From Morinoia aosen (taxonomy: Eukaryota; Arthropoda; Malacostraca; Amphipoda; Talitridae), in NCBI GenBank assembly GCA_030386875.1, contig CM059568.1:30250120-30314119 (forward strand): a stretch of 64,000 nt of DNA, given 5' to 3'. Below the pieces are notes generated by a model that was not told where the DNA came from, searched no databases, and was given only the letters and a program-made list of their open reading frames with translations. Shown here in pieces: positions 1-11,843 of the stretch. The position numbers were made by a program, and so were the translations under genes. How positions within the stretch are numbered: the first letter of the stretch is position 1; each line of letters starts with the position of its first letter.

Positions 1-480
1 TTACTGAAGACATTGAGCTTTAAAATTACATAGGCTTTTGTTTTAGGTGAGAATTTTTAAAACCCTGAGGTTGTGTATTGAAATTGTGAGTTTCATTTTC
101 ATTAATCAGTTACGAGTTGGTGAGGTAAGGGAGCTCACTAGAGCTTCCTCACCGATTCAGGCTGCTGTAGGACCGCAAATGATCGACTGATGTCTTCTAT
201 TCTGGCAGCAGGGGCCGCGCTCTGTACTGCTCAACGTGTCGCTGCTCTCTTAATGTGCATGCTCAAATTTGTCTGTGTGTCTCAGACGAATTCAATTTTC
301 GATCTTTTTGTTCTGCTCTTTTCTTAAAATTTTATCGTTATACTTGTGTGTTGAAATGAAATTGCAGTGCATGTGAACTTATTGAGCTAGTGACTTTTTT
401 GTGACATCGACCTGTTTTCAATCTTGTCGTCTCTTTCATCGTTCTACTATCCTTTCATATTTTCTTGGCTCGGCTATTAG
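1..480. other. Intron upstream of the first visible RAD54B exon
   Basis: AT-rich, ending in a T-rich tract before the 481 acceptor. No exon that fits the preceding helicase segment could be found, and nothing else is recognisable. Confidence 0.6.
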
Positions 481-677
481 TTTTTAAATTCGTCTCCCTT
501 GGACCCCTGGCCGACAGTCGTATTCCTGTTGTCGTCGCGAGCTGGGGGTGTGGGGCTGAACCTGACAGGCGCGTCGCGCATCCTCCTGTACGACGTGGAC
601 TGGAACCCTGCCACCGACCTGCAGGCCATGGCTCGCGTCTGGCGGGACGGGCAGGCCCGCACCGTCCACATCTACCG
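481..677 (+). CDS. RAD54B: RAD54B exon a: helicase motifs V and VI
   Basis: Acceptor is tcggctattag before 481; donor is gtcagc after 677, leaving two bases (CG) of an Arg codon. The frame reads through [24 protein letters not shown] and MARVWRDGQ, ending HIY plus the split Arg. These are motifs V and VI of the SNF2 C-terminal lobe, with the Q-x3-R-x2-R-x-GQ pattern intact. The first ~12 residues, before VVFLLSS, are the least certain part. Confidence 0.92.
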
Positions 678-3600
678 GTCAGCCCCCTTGCTATACAGTG
701 TGTACAGGGAATTTCTTACATTGTATTGCTTCTGAAATATTATCCTTTCTTATTATGATTTCGCAGCGCGTACCATGACTGCTGCACGCAAACTTATGTT
801 GGTAGCACCAAGCACCAACAATTAGTTAGACTTTATTTATAATTAGAACGTTCAGGAATTTCCCCTAGAACTGATCGCTTACTCTTTTTTCCTCATTCAG
901 CAATCCAAAATCAGTGTCAGCATTCCAATCATCCTTTCAAAAACACTAATTTCCCTACTCTATACTACAAACTATGAGCATGGTCGTCGGATTTTGGGGT
1001 TTTGGTTCATATCCCCCAATAAGCCAACCCTAATGAAGACCTGAGTGCAGTCAAACTGCACACTGCTACGAGGCGTGTCCGTAAAATAAGTTCCACGGGC
1101 TGCCGCTGGCGCTAGGATCGTTTCTATGCGCAGCCAGGCAAAAGAGGCAGGTTGTTTGGTTCCCCCACTCCAATCCCTCACCAAGCCAGCGTCGCTGCGA
1201 CTTTTAGTCTTAGCTCAGCAGCCGTCAGCGATGGAGCTTCCTCTTGCGTCTCCCGCCAGCTGCGAATTGCGGTCTGTTATTCGTTTCCTGGCCGCTAAGA
1301 AGAAATCGGCGAAGGAAATTCATGAAGAATTTTGTCAAGCGTATGTATGGAGAAGAGTGTATGAGCTCCGGGATGGTGCGCAGATGGGTCAGGGACTTTT
1401 AAAATGGCCGAACAGACGTCCACGACGAAGCCCGTGCAGGGCGGCCATCGGTTTCCGACGAAACAGTTGCCAAAGTCGAAGCGGCAATGCTTGAAGATCG
1501 ATGGAGTACAGTTCGGGAGCTGTGCGAAAAGATTTCGGAGGTCAGCAAAACCACAATTAACAAGATTTTGACTGAACATTTAGGCTATTCAAGGATTTGC
1601 TGGCGGGAGACGCAAGAGGAAGCTCCATCGCTGAAGGCTGCTGAGCCAAGACTAAACGTCGCAGCGACGCTGGCTTGGTAAGGGATTGGAGTGGGGAACC
1701 AAACAACCTGCCTCTGTTGCCTGGCCGCGCATGGAAACGATCCTAGCGCCAGCGGCAGCCCGTGGAACTTATTTTACGGACATGCCTCGTACAACCTACT
1801 GACAGAAGTCTTTGTATGTGTGGGCGCGCGCGTCTGTGTGTATGTGAGGATGCTTCCATGAGTAAATGTGTGGTTATATGTGCTTGCGTATGTTTGCGTG
1901 TGTAAACGGGTGATGGTGTCAGTTTAACGTAGCTTTGAATGAGGGTTAAGATCTTATATTTTTCAGATGTATGTTTATTTCCTATATTTTTTACGAGTTG
2001 TAAATTTTACTGATTTCTTTCATGTTTCAGCCCTGAAAACGAAATTTTAGATACTCAGTAATGTTTCCAACAAGTTATGAACATTTTATCATTGATTCTT
2101 TTTATTTTACTCGTGAAGTTTGTCAAAAATCGCTCTGAAAGATTTTAGCAATCAAGCAAGAAGTTTCAGAACAAGTCAAACAAGAAGTAACCTGGTAGCA
2201 CGATCTGTACCATTCTAAAACCTTGTTAAAACTTTTTTTTACCAAATATCGCTAAAACTACATTTTATTATTGTAAACTTTCATAGAATAGAAGTGTTTG
2301 TCACTTAAATTCAAAATAAGTATTGCGAGTAATTGTGTAATTAAATTTAATCCTTTAAAACAATAAACAGCTAATATCTCAAAAATCTGATTTTTTGTCG
2401 GAAAATATCCTAGAAGAAAAAGTGTTTATTTGGCCAATATTATTTGGTGTGCAATTTTGTACTTCCTGTTCTGAAACACCCTGTATAATAGAATCTAGAT
2501 TGATTGTAGTACTACGAAGCATTTTAACTCTGTCAGACGAGACTGTTCTCCGCGAACAATATAGAAGTAGAGAAATGGATTGTTTTACTACAGCTTTTTA
2601 ACTTTAATTTAAAAAAGCTCAAGTTCAATTTGAAAAAGCTCAAGTTTAATTTAAATAAGGTCAAGTTCAATTTAAAAAAGCTCAAGTTTAATTTTAAAAA
2701 GTTCAAGGTCAATTTGAAAAAGCTCAAGTTTAATTTAAAAAAGATCTAGTTTAATTTAGAAAGTCACATGCAGGCTATATTTAAAAAAAAGATGAATTTC
2801 AATTTTGAAAAGCTTATGTTTCTAAAATTTCATACTTATGTATTAATAATATAAGTAAAGTTTATTTGTGAGAAGACATATTTATTTAGAAGTACTGGCC
2901 CTGAAAATGGAGTTAATCGAATATCAGACAAACAAAGCTGCTGTGATTTTGTATTTAAATTTGACATTCTTTAAGTTTTACTTATTAATCATTTGCTAAA
3001 TCATTTGCAAAACAGATCATCGGTACTTATATCTGTTGACAAAAATGATGCGAATAAACTTCATGTAATAATTAACTATGTGACAATTAGCAAACTGCAC
3101 TGACTGAAAAGTTGAACATTACTGAACTTTAACGTTTCAGTCAGTGTTGTTTGCTAATTGTCTCACAGTTACTTATTACATTAAGTTTATTCGCATCATT
3201 ATTATCAATAGATATAAGTATCGATGATCTGTTTAGCAAATGATTCATAGGTAAAACTTGAATATCAAATTGAGTCTAAAATCATAGCAGCTTGCTTTGC
3301 CTGATATTTGATTTACTCTATTTTCAGTGCCAGTACTTTTAAATAAATATGCATTCTCACAAATAAACTTTACTTATATTATTATTACATAGGTAGGTAA
3401 TTTTGGAAACATAAGCTTTTCGAAATTGAACTTGACCTTTTTTATATACAGCCTACTTGAGACTTTTTTAATTCAGCTTGATCATTTTTAAATGAAACTT
3501 GACCTTTTTTTAAATTGAACTTGAACTTTTTAAAATTAAACTTGAGCTTTTTAAAATCGAACTTGAGCTTTTTTAAATTAAACTTGAGCTTTTTTAAATT

Positions 3601-6600
3601 GAACTTGAGCTTTTTAAAATTGAACTTGAGCTTTTTTAAATTAAATTTGAGCTTTTTTAAATTGAACTTGAGCTTTTTTAAATTGAACTTGAGCTTTTTT
3701 GAATTGAACTTGAGCTTTTTTAAATTGAACTTGAGCTTTTTTAAATTGAACTTGAGCTTTTTTAAATTGAACTTGAGCTTTTTTAAATTGAACTTGAGCT
3801 TTTTTAAATTGAACTTGAGCTTTTTTAAATTAAAGTTAAAAAGCTGTAGTTCACTACTGCGCTCATCCCATTTCAATGAGAGAGAGGACGACGAGGTGTC
3901 ATCCTCCAACCGTATAACGATGGTAATAATCTTTTGGTGGTCTTCTAGGTGTTTGCCATGAAGTATGTTGAAAATGGTCGCACCACTGGTGATAACAGAG
4001 GCTGTTACAGACTGGTGCTGAGCGGCAGCGTTGAGGAGCGCATGTTCCAGCGCCAGGTTCAGAAGCAGAGCCTGAGCGGCACCGTCGTAGACGCCGGCAA
4101 GCAAAGCGCCTCTAAGGTGGTCTTCTCGCTGGAGGAGCTCAGGGTAACTGGCAGTCATTCTTTCTCGTGGTAGCTTTATATTTGTCTTTGCTTTTTTTTT
4201 TGAGCGGACTCGCTTCTTTTGAAAGTAGTTTTGTGTTCCTACGTTCATGTTCAATTTTTAGTGTGTAAACTTGTGGTTTAATTTTTTTCCTGTATTAGCG
4301 ATTACTTCTATTGAAAGGAAGGAAGATTCTTTTTTATTCAAGCTCATGTTCAAGTTTATTATTAGTAGTTAACGCCTTATATTGCCTTATTTATAGCGTT
4401 TCATTCTCAAAATAACAGAAGTGCTACTGCATTAAATGCTAGTATGAGCGTTGCCGTTTCGGTAAAGTTGAACTTACGTTATTGGGGCGAAATACCTACC
4501 CCTATTAGTTTCAAATTACCACGATACTGTTATATTCGTGAATGTAGGTACAATGTTCAAGTTATATATTTGCTCAGCATGGGGGAGTTAGATCCTCATC
4601 TATGATTATACTGCAACGAGCACTGCTCCTGCCTTCAATTTGCGGAAAGTGTGAGTTCAGAAAAACATACTCGCCACCTCTAACTTTCGTTCACGCTATC
4701 AGGACCTGTATAGTCCCGCCAGCCTGGGGACGTGCGTTACGCACACGCAGCTCGGGTGCGGCTGCGACCAGCGGGGAGGCCCGTCTCTGCCGGTCTCTGC
4801 ACCCCACTTCACCCCTGGCAGAGGTATTGGTGAAATATTTTGAAACAACACAGCCAGCATTTTGCTCTAGCATTCCAAAATTACTCAGTTTGAGAATTTT
4901 TGAAATTACGCGATAGTTTACGCCTTAAAGACGAGATTATATAAACTTCAAAGTTACACTTGTATTAGGATCCACATATTTTTGAAATGCAAATTGGTGG
5001 CAAATTATAGTTTTTGTGGAAAAGTAGTTTCGATACAGGTTAAATTTTCGTTTGGAGTGAAGCAATGCATAATGATTACTGCAGCGTGATCACAAATTTT
5101 GAAAAAATATTTATCGTAAGGATTCAGTGAAGTGATGATCAGTGAGAACGATCTTAATTACGTGGTCATATTTTTATTTTCGTCATACATTCACTGTTTT
5201 GAGAGTCGAAATTTAGAATCGCGGAAATTCCCATCAGTAATTAATCAAAAAACAATTGATTTTACGAAGTATTAAGAAGTTCAAAATGCTCATGAAGATC
5301 TGCCTCTCTGAATATTGACAATTGTGACACAGGAGCTTAAGGAATTTTAAAGTCTTGAATCTAATTCTGGCTGCCTCAGTTACTGAGATCCAGCTGTCAT
5401 GTTTGTCACATGTGACGAAACAAGCGAAACCGCTGCTGAAACCGCAGGCAATAATTTCCAATCATGTCTTTTGGAGCTGATTTTTTCAAACTAAATCCGA
5501 TTCATTGTTACTAACAAGAAATTTCTAAAGGAATAAATTAAACCAGATGTTTGAATTCTGTGATGATACATGTTGAAATAGAGAAGTTAAGAAAAGGGTG
5601 AAGTGTAGAAAATAACTTTAAGTATTCTGTTTCCCCTTGCTACATCACATATTTAGAACTCTGCGTGTCACTTTTCCAGCTTGCCAGCTGAAGGCAGGCG
5701 GCAGCGGTGATGAGGCCGCGCAGTGCACGATGGACCGCCTGTACGAGTGGCAGCACTTCAGTAGCGACCATTTGGTGCCTGGGTCTCTGCAGGTCAGAAT
5801 TATTATTTTTATTTTCGCTACTGGTGGGAGCCTTTATTTCTGCGGCAAGTGTTCTACTGATCTTAGACCTGAGGATAAAACGAGAGGGCAACCGCAGGTT
5901 TCAGTGTTGTAGATTATACGAGACGCTAGGTTTTTCTCTTCCTATGTCGTGTAAGCCTTACTGTGACTATCGTTAGTATGAAATAACTGTGATTATTAGC
6001 ATTTCCCTGGAAGGTTTTCATCTTTAATTAAAATCATTTCAAAATACTGCGGCTGTGTTCATATACGTTCATTTCAATATAGCGCGACAGTGTTCGTAAA
6101 TAGTCCTGGTTGGAAAGAACTGTAAGAACCCAGCTTCCCCCTCAAGTATGTGTTCGGGTGACTTCGCATCTGCACTGGCAAATGAAGAGCAACCTCCGCC
6201 TCTCTCTCTCTCTATAGCTCAAGGAAGTGAAAAAAATTTAGGTGTACAAGCTTCAAAATTCTCGTGCAGTAACTTTTAGTCTGTCTACCTACGGGATCTC
6301 ACTTCTTGACGTTAACTGCACTGTTTTACCCGTGCCTAAGATCGATTGTTCAGTTATATATTTTGTTAAGTACAACTTTCACGTTATGCTCGAGTTACAT
6401 GATGAAGAAAAAAATTCATAGATGGTATACCTAACATAGAATTTCGTAAAATTTTAAATCTTAAATCACGGCTGACTGTGAAGAAAATTATCCCCATAAA
6501 ATATTCTACAGGATCAAAGTAATTCGAGACCTTAATTCCTGGCTGCATGTGGAAAAGAAATCTACCTGAAAATACTGATATTCACTTCGGTAGTTCGTTG

Positions 6601-9600
6601 TAGAAACATATTCTGGGTGACCGCTTCCGCTTAGTTTTCGCTCCATGTAATTTTTACAGCATTGAATAACTTCATACAACTGATCGAAATGTCTTCCCTG
6701 GTTAAATTCTTGCCAACTACTTTTGATAACCCTTTTGATTTTCACTGTTCCCTTCACCACGTTTCACTAGCAGCGAACGTGTAATCCTTCATTTTTTACA
6801 AGCATTCTTGAAATTCTGATAAAGGGAGTTATGAATATAGACAAGAATGGTACTTCGAACAAGAGTGTAGGTATCTCAGCCAATCTCTACCTTTCCTCGG
6901 CGATGTTTTCAAACTATGTAATTGTTTTCATTATTAGTCATCTATCGTATTAATAGTTTTTCATTCAGAATTCACAGTGTGGCCGGGAATTTCTACTCTT
7001 GTTCAATAGGGACTACGTCAGGACTATTTGCCACACATAAATGCCGTCAGGCGATTATCTGCGATTCACATGAAGTAAATATTTCCGAAGTATTAGATAG
7101 CATCTTTTCCACGTTTTCATGATCAGCTTTTCAATGCAGTATGGTAGTGGCATGTATATTAAACATTTCAGTATTTTCAATTGCATATTAATATATAGTT
7201 AAATTCATAAGATGGGATTTCATTTTTATTTAGCAAGTCTTTTTACAAGTTAAATAAGGCTTAAAAGTACAAGTAAAAACATAAAAATGGAAAGTTATTC
7301 GCACTTCACAAAAAAATACGCTTTTACGCCTAGTCGATTTAACAAACTTTGGGGCACTAGAAAACGAAGGCTTCAAACGGACCCCCTGCACGTGCAGCAG
7401 GTAACGCACGGCGTGCAAATAGCGAGTGACTATCGATACTACAGTCGTCAGCGCACGATGTTCACCACTTGCGCGGCGCAACCTCTCTCTACCCACTCAC
7501 TCCTGACTGGCCCTCTCGTCAGTCCAACATTCGAAACGGCTTCAGTCTCTCACTAGCTCTTAATCTGCGCCTCTCAGTAATATAGGTCGAGTTAAAATTC
7601 CTCGCTTACAATCGTCCCTAAGTAGAGCCAACGAAAAGAGCACCGAGAATACTTGCGTTCTCTAGGATTCTTAGGCTTTTTTTTGTATTTATATTTTCAA
7701 TGAATTGGTGAGCTGGATTTTTGAGCCTACTTATGTTTTACATCATATATTGAGAGATCGATTGTCACAAGCTCAACGTGTTGATATTTTTTTGTATTAC
7801 AAAGAAAAACCATGAAACAACACGCAACCCATTCCTAGTTTTACCCCGAAGACCATGGACCATGAGGGAGGGGGTTAACAGGTAAGAGGAACTCGAGACT
7901 CCGCGACCGTCCGCCCTGGCGCCAGGGTAAGGAGGAACTCACTGGTGCTCGCTGTCGCAATATCGTTGCTACCAGAATGGATGCTCTCGAGGAGAAGATC
8001 AACTCACTAATGGATCTTATTCGAAACCTTCCAACAACCTACAAATACACCCTGAATGGCGTCTAGCCCAGTGACCTAAAATTATGATGACAATCAGTGA
8101 CGTGAAATACGTCGCCGAGAATGTACTTAAAACTGATTCAGAGGTTCTCTAAACTCGCTAAAATTATACTCATAACGCGACAAACAAGTATACCCCATTT
8201 GAAAAACAAGTATACCAGCAAAAAACAAATATGCCACACCTGACTGGAAAACTTATCTGGAGGTAAGTTTTGTCAAAAGATGTCATACCAAAAAATTTAT
8301 GCCTAAAACGAAAATTAACCCTGATCATCTCCGAAATGAAATCTTCAAACATACTTTTTCCTGAAGAAGATCTCTGCAAGCGGACGAGAGAATCTAACAA
8401 TAGCAGTTATTAATCAACAAAGTAAAGCTTTCCTGAAAATAAGAAAAATTGGCCCAATACCTTGCCATATTACGGTAGCCTTTCATAGAAATATCTCTTA
8501 GAGTTTCATCTACGTCGATGAATTAAAGACGAAACTTTGGACAGTTTGCAGACGATCTCAGAAAATCTGCGTTATAGCGACAGTAATTGTTAAGCCTAAA
8601 TACGAGGAAACCAAAGCTTCGTTATTAGACATAGGCCAATTTTTCTACTAATCTTATGTTAATTCCAAGTGAACGAACAGACACTAAAGTTCACCTAGTT
8701 ATTTGTTCATAACTTTAATTTTTGGAGAAAGCTGCTTACGTTAAATTATTGTTCGCTAGAAAAATTTTGTTTTGTACGGATGGAGATCCCTTGCTGAATG
8801 CGTTGTTCTGGGCATTTTCAGTTTCCTGTTTTATTGTATCTCTGCAGTGATAACGTTTCAAGTAATTTTTATAGTTGGTTATGTTATGTCATGTCCACTT
8901 GACCACTAGATGAGCTTTTCCAACACATGGACCTTTCACTGTTACTTCTTTTGCCGGTGTGGTTGTACTCAAAACCATTTTTGCGCATCATCACGCGGTG
9001 AAAGTATTCGCATACTTTGCACTTAGAATCTTGGGCTCGAATCTCGAGGTTCTCAGTGGATTGGCCCTCTGAAGGTCAAAAATTTAAGCGTTTTATTCAC
9101 TTTACTGGTTCTACATTTTTGATAATTTCGTTAATCATGAAGCTTTGTTTGAACCTTTCAAACCAGGTAAAATCGTTGTGGTAGGTGTAGGAAGTAACCC
9201 ATTTGATACATTTACTAATTCGTTCTCAACGGTTTGGGCAGGGATATTATTTATCTCTGATTTAAATTTTATCGTTTCTTTGTACACTACTTCTATGCTG
9301 AATGAATTTTTACCACCAGATAGTATTGGGTTTTCTGGATTTGGTTAGCGATGCATTTTTTCGAGAATCCATGGGGTCATTTTTATTTTTTCTTGCATAG
9401 TGGTGCTGAAATGGGACGAGTTATGTCAGACACTGCAAGTTTTGAAAAACCTAATAATATGTGTAGCACGACACCTGCTTACTCGTAATTCATGTTGAAC
9501 TTTTCTAAGTTTGGTCTCCAGTATTATGCTTTGGACATTCCCAAGGCGAGGTTCACGCCCTCAAAAAGCATGCAATACACGGTGTTACTGCAGTACCTGC

Positions 9601-11091
9601 TCTTATGGCGAGACTCGCTGCTAAGTTTGCATATTTGATTACGACAGTATTTGGCAATGTGGCCTTAGTTTTGGCATTGTGAGAATCATGGGATTTTTGT
9701 TGAAAGGGTATACTATCGTGTCAGATTTATCTCAGATGTGTATGGAGTATAGTGTGGGAATTGCTGTTCAAAGTTAATAGAATGGGGGTAGTTAAGGTAG
9801 TCTAGTTTTGATTAATGTAGCTGCGCCAACCTGTGGAACGTTGTATTGGTCTCTAGTCCTTCAAATTCTGCGATGTTATCAATGTCATATTCATGGATAA
9901 ATATTAGTCCCTAAAAGTGGTTGTAACACGCATGTTTGTTACTTTCGCATTCAGTGCCGTCAACATTACAAAGTTTCATGATGCGGCGATCGAGTTAAGT
10001 TTTGTTTCTTGTTCCCCTCAGGGGGATACAACTATTGCATCTATGGGAATTGGCGCCCCCAGGGAAAAATGTGAGGGCCCGAGCTGAGAGTTAGGTAGGC
10101 CTTCTTTTTGTTGAAATAAAATGTTTCTTGTTGTGTTAAGGACCACCTTTTTTCGGTTCACTACTGTCCTGTTTTTCAGCACCTCTGACTTTCTTCTTCA
10201 ACTTTTATCTTATTTCATGAACTTCTTTCCCATCTTACTGTTTCTATGTCCTTTCTGCATAGATTCCCCATTTTCTTATCTCCATACTAAATGGTGCCTT
10301 CCTCCTTCCTCTCTTCGATACGCTCTATTTTTGCAGCGGTTAGGGAGGCTTAAACTAACTTATAATCTATTTTCTTTGTTTCTTATTACTATTGTATAGC
10401 TATCTGTGCATGAAGTTATTCGTTTTGCTTTCAACCCTATTATTCAGATTATTTCATCTTGGAGGTAAAATGGGTTTGTTTAGTATCGTTCTTCAATTAC
10501 AGATCTCACCGTGAAGCTTTTTATAAAATTGGCTTAGTTCTCTTGTTCTAACGGCATAGGGTTGTGTAAAATTTACTTTTTCCTTGTTTTGCTTCTCATC
10601 ATCCACCAAAGTTGGAATTTCGTTTTTTTAATTCTTCTCATTAAATAATAATCAGAATTTGAATCCCTTCGATGTAAACTTTAAGATAGAAAAAATCAAG
10701 TATTGCACCGGTAGCAACACAGAAGTAAGTAATAATGTATTGCCTGTAGATTTCGTTCCCTTCACAACGCTTAACAATTGGCTACCATTCAAAAGTGGTG
10801 AAAAGAAAAGTGATAATTTCCTCAATCGTTTAACGGCATTCTTCCTTAACGGATTCTGCAAGTTTAAAACGTTCAAAACAAAATGTTAGCTTGAGGTGCA
10901 AAATTCGCCCTACAACCCTACTGGTTACTACTTACTAACACTTATGCTGGCTAGCTAAGCTGCAGGTGTATCCCGATAACTAAACCTTGACAGCGAAATT
11001 TTGCTCATTGCAGGACACGTGTTTGGAGGCCGGTGCAGACTTCTTCTCGATGGTGTTCCGGCACCAGACTGACGCAACGGCCTGCACCTAG
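481..11091 (+). CDS. RAD54B: RAD54B-like DNA repair ATPase, C-terminal part (5 exons; 5' end outside window)
   Basis: Spliced gene with exons 481-677, 4011-4143, 4703-4823, 5680-5792 and 11014-11091. All borders are AG/GT and all phases match. The first exon carries the end of the SNF2 helicase C-terminal lobe, including [13 protein letters not shown] (motif V) and [19 protein letters not shown] (motif VI with its Arg fingers). Later exons carry the RAD54-specific tail: [21 protein letters not shown], a Cys-rich stretch [11 protein letters not shown], and a last block WQHFSSDHL ... FSMVFRHQ that matches RAD54B rather than RAD54L. RAD54B is known as a nuclear dsDNA translocase acting with RAD51 in homologous recombination. 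The assignment to RAD54B over RAD54L rests on the final two exons. The 3.3-kb and 5.2-kb introns are full of repeats. The N-terminal two thirds of the protein lie left of the window. Confidence 0.93.
1069..1789 (+). mobile_element. mariner-derived MITE with ~190-bp terminal inverted repeats
   Basis: A 721-bp element flanked by TA at 1067-1068 and 1790-1791. The left terminal repeat (1069-1260, starting CGAGGCGTGTCCGTAAAATA) is almost the exact reverse complement of the right one (1599-1789). Between them is the 5' part of a mariner transposase gene on the + strand, with the N-terminal helix-turn-helix regions visible as [44 protein letters not shown] and [20 protein letters not shown]. The reading frame is broken near 1340-1400. 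The catalytic domain is absent, so the element is non-autonomous. It lies in a RAD54B intron. Confidence 0.9.
2588..3849. mobile_element. Foldback-type element: giant inverted repeat with 21-bp tandem repeats in its outer arms
   Basis: The left arm (2588-3110) is the reverse complement of the right arm (3134-3849) over nearly its whole length. The centre is near 3122, inside CTGAAA ... TTTCAG. The outer part of each arm is a tandem array of a 21-bp unit (aatttaaaaaagctcaagttc and variants): about 7-8 units on the left and about 17 on the right, which explains the unequal arms. The inner ~330 bp of each arm is unique and well conserved between arms. The layout resembles foldback (FB/Galileo) transposons of insects. 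I did not find a convincing target duplication or any transposase. It lies in the RAD54B intron, ending 160 bp before exon b. Confidence 0.85.
3480..3836. repeat. 21-bp tandem repeat array (right arm of foldback element)
   Basis: About 17 copies of gcttttttaaattgaacttga. Because 21 is a multiple of 3 and the unit lacks stops in some frames, long repetitive frames are open on both strands (heptapeptides such as FFKLNLS or KKLKFNL). These are not genes. Confidence 0.95.
4011..4143 (+). CDS. RAD54B: RAD54B exon b: post-helicase brace
   Basis: Acceptor ggctgttacag; the first base A completes the split Arg codon of the previous exon. Donor gtaact follows 4143 in phase 0. It encodes [16 protein letters not shown] followed by [11 protein letters not shown] and VVFSLEELR. 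This corresponds to the conserved G-[ST]-[IV]-EE-[KR]-[IM]-[FY]-QRQ block after motif VI in RAD54 proteins. Confidence 0.93.
4144..5679. other. RAD54B introns around exon c
   Basis: Apart from exon c (4703-4823) nothing is recognised here: AT-rich unique-looking sequence without repeats, ORFs of note or RNA genes. Confidence 0.5.
4703..4823 (+). CDS. RAD54B: RAD54B exon c: Cys-rich C-terminal segment
   Basis: Acceptor cgctatcag, donor gtattg; starts in phase 0 and ends with one spare base. It encodes [20 protein letters not shown] and a further Cys, corresponding to the LFTL-x6-CVTHDLLDC segment of RAD54 proteins. The base composition is GC-rich against an AT-rich background. The frame of this exon is not the longest open frame here, so it is easy to miss. 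Confidence 0.85.
5680..5792 (+). CDS. RAD54B: RAD54B exon d
   Basis: Acceptor cacttttccag; two bases complete the split codon from exon c (Ala). Donor gtcaga follows 5792 in phase 0. It encodes a [11 protein letters not shown] linker then [18 protein letters not shown]. The W-x-H-F-S-x-DH-L pattern matches the tail of RAD54B and is absent from RAD54L as I know it. Confidence 0.88.
5793..11013. other. 5.2-kb last intron of RAD54B
   Basis: Contains a short CT run near 6200, a possible decayed LINE ORF1 fragment around 7960-8070 ([19 protein letters not shown], weak) and a family A repeat at 10014-10370. The remainder is AT-rich with no feature I can support. Confidence 0.5.
10014..10370 (-). 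repeat. Family A interspersed repeat, near full-length
   Basis: Reverse-oriented copy. It starts ccCCTCAGGGGGATACAACT and ends with agggaggcttaaactaac. Homologous to the copies at 17676, 27803, 29491, 60183 and 60749. Confidence 0.85.
11014..11091 (+). CDS. RAD54B: RAD54B last exon and stop codon
   Basis: Acceptor ttgctcattgcag, phase 0. It encodes 25 residues, [18 protein letters not shown] and seven more, then TAG at 11089-11091. The F-x-x-[VI]-F-[RQ] block matches the extreme C terminus of RAD54B. A 5.2-kb intron separates it from exon d. No clear AATAAA is seen just downstream, so the 3' end is not defined. Confidence 0.87.
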   Translation, partial: DTCLEAGADFFSMVFRHQTDATACT

Positions 11092-11787
11092 GTGCAGCGA
11101 AGCCATGCTCTAGATTTTAAGTTTGTACCATTTAGTGTTTCTCATTTTTCCTAACATACGTTTTTGTGCACAAATATAAGTAGCAACATATTCTTTTATA
11201 TTTATTTCAGTAAATAATGGAAAAACAATTCAGATCTTTCACTCGTGACTTATATTATGATGCATTTAAAATCCTGACATCGTGCTATAAAACATGCATC
11301 CTTCTTATTTTGCATACAAACGCGTTCTACTGTATTTTGAACATCCTGCAGTGAAGAGCAAGGGGCACCGAAATTTTAGCTCTAAGGAACAATACCAGAG
11401 AGAGCAGATAACAGTTTTCACGGGTCTCCTGTCAACGAACCAAATGAAGTCTGCGTTCCTGTCATAATTGAATGTTTGAGAGGCGTGCGCAGTATAAATT
11501 CTTGCGATAAATAATGCTAGAATACTTGCGGTGTCCCTGAATAGAGTTGATGATGCACATTATTCATCTAGAAAATTAAGACACAACAATCCTGGCACTT
11601 GTCTGTATGCAGAAGCCATAACACACGCAGCCCAATTTCGTAATTGAGGCGCTATTTCTGCAACATCACGAACTAAATGTACTACGTACAGCACAAGAAA
11701 TGCAATGTGAATATCCTTCAAATAATTAACTTTATGACTTGAAATATAACTTCTATTTCGTAGTATAAAATGAACTAGCCTTAAACG
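11092..11787. other. Spacer between convergent genes (3' regions)
   Basis: Lies between the RAD54B stop and the poly(A) signal of the opposing gene. AT-rich. A - strand frame at 11560-11847 includes a hydrophobic run (IHIAFLVLYVVHLV), but it lies past the stop and AATAAA of the coiled-coil gene and I do not call it. Confidence 0.5.
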
Positions 11788-11793
11788 TTTATT
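11788..11793 (-). terminator. Candidate poly(A) signal AATAAA of the coiled-coil/PQ-rich gene
   Basis: AATAAA on the - strand, about 50 bp after the stop at 11844-11846. It supports 11844 as the true end of the coding sequence. Confidence 0.55.
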
Positions 11794-11843
11794 AGGAGGC
11801 CTTCTTTCCGGAAAGTTTACTTCGGCTGTGAGAATCGTCCACA

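Noticed and set aside
181-290. Possible exon after ctattctggcag near 209
   Set aside because: Reading gives a stop soon after, there is no donor, and no match to the RAD54B segment expected before 481.
465-758. 97-codon + strand frame overlapping the first RAD54B exon
   Set aside because: Wrong frame; the helicase motifs are read in the frame beginning at 481.
3442-4254. Long - strand frame of 270 codons with KKLKFNL repeats
   Set aside because: It is the 21-bp tandem array of the foldback element read on the - strand, running on into antisense of a RAD54B exon.
7890-8110. Possible LINE ORF1 fragment ([19 protein letters not shown])
   Set aside because: Only about 35 residues with coiled-coil character; not enough to call a LINE with confidence.
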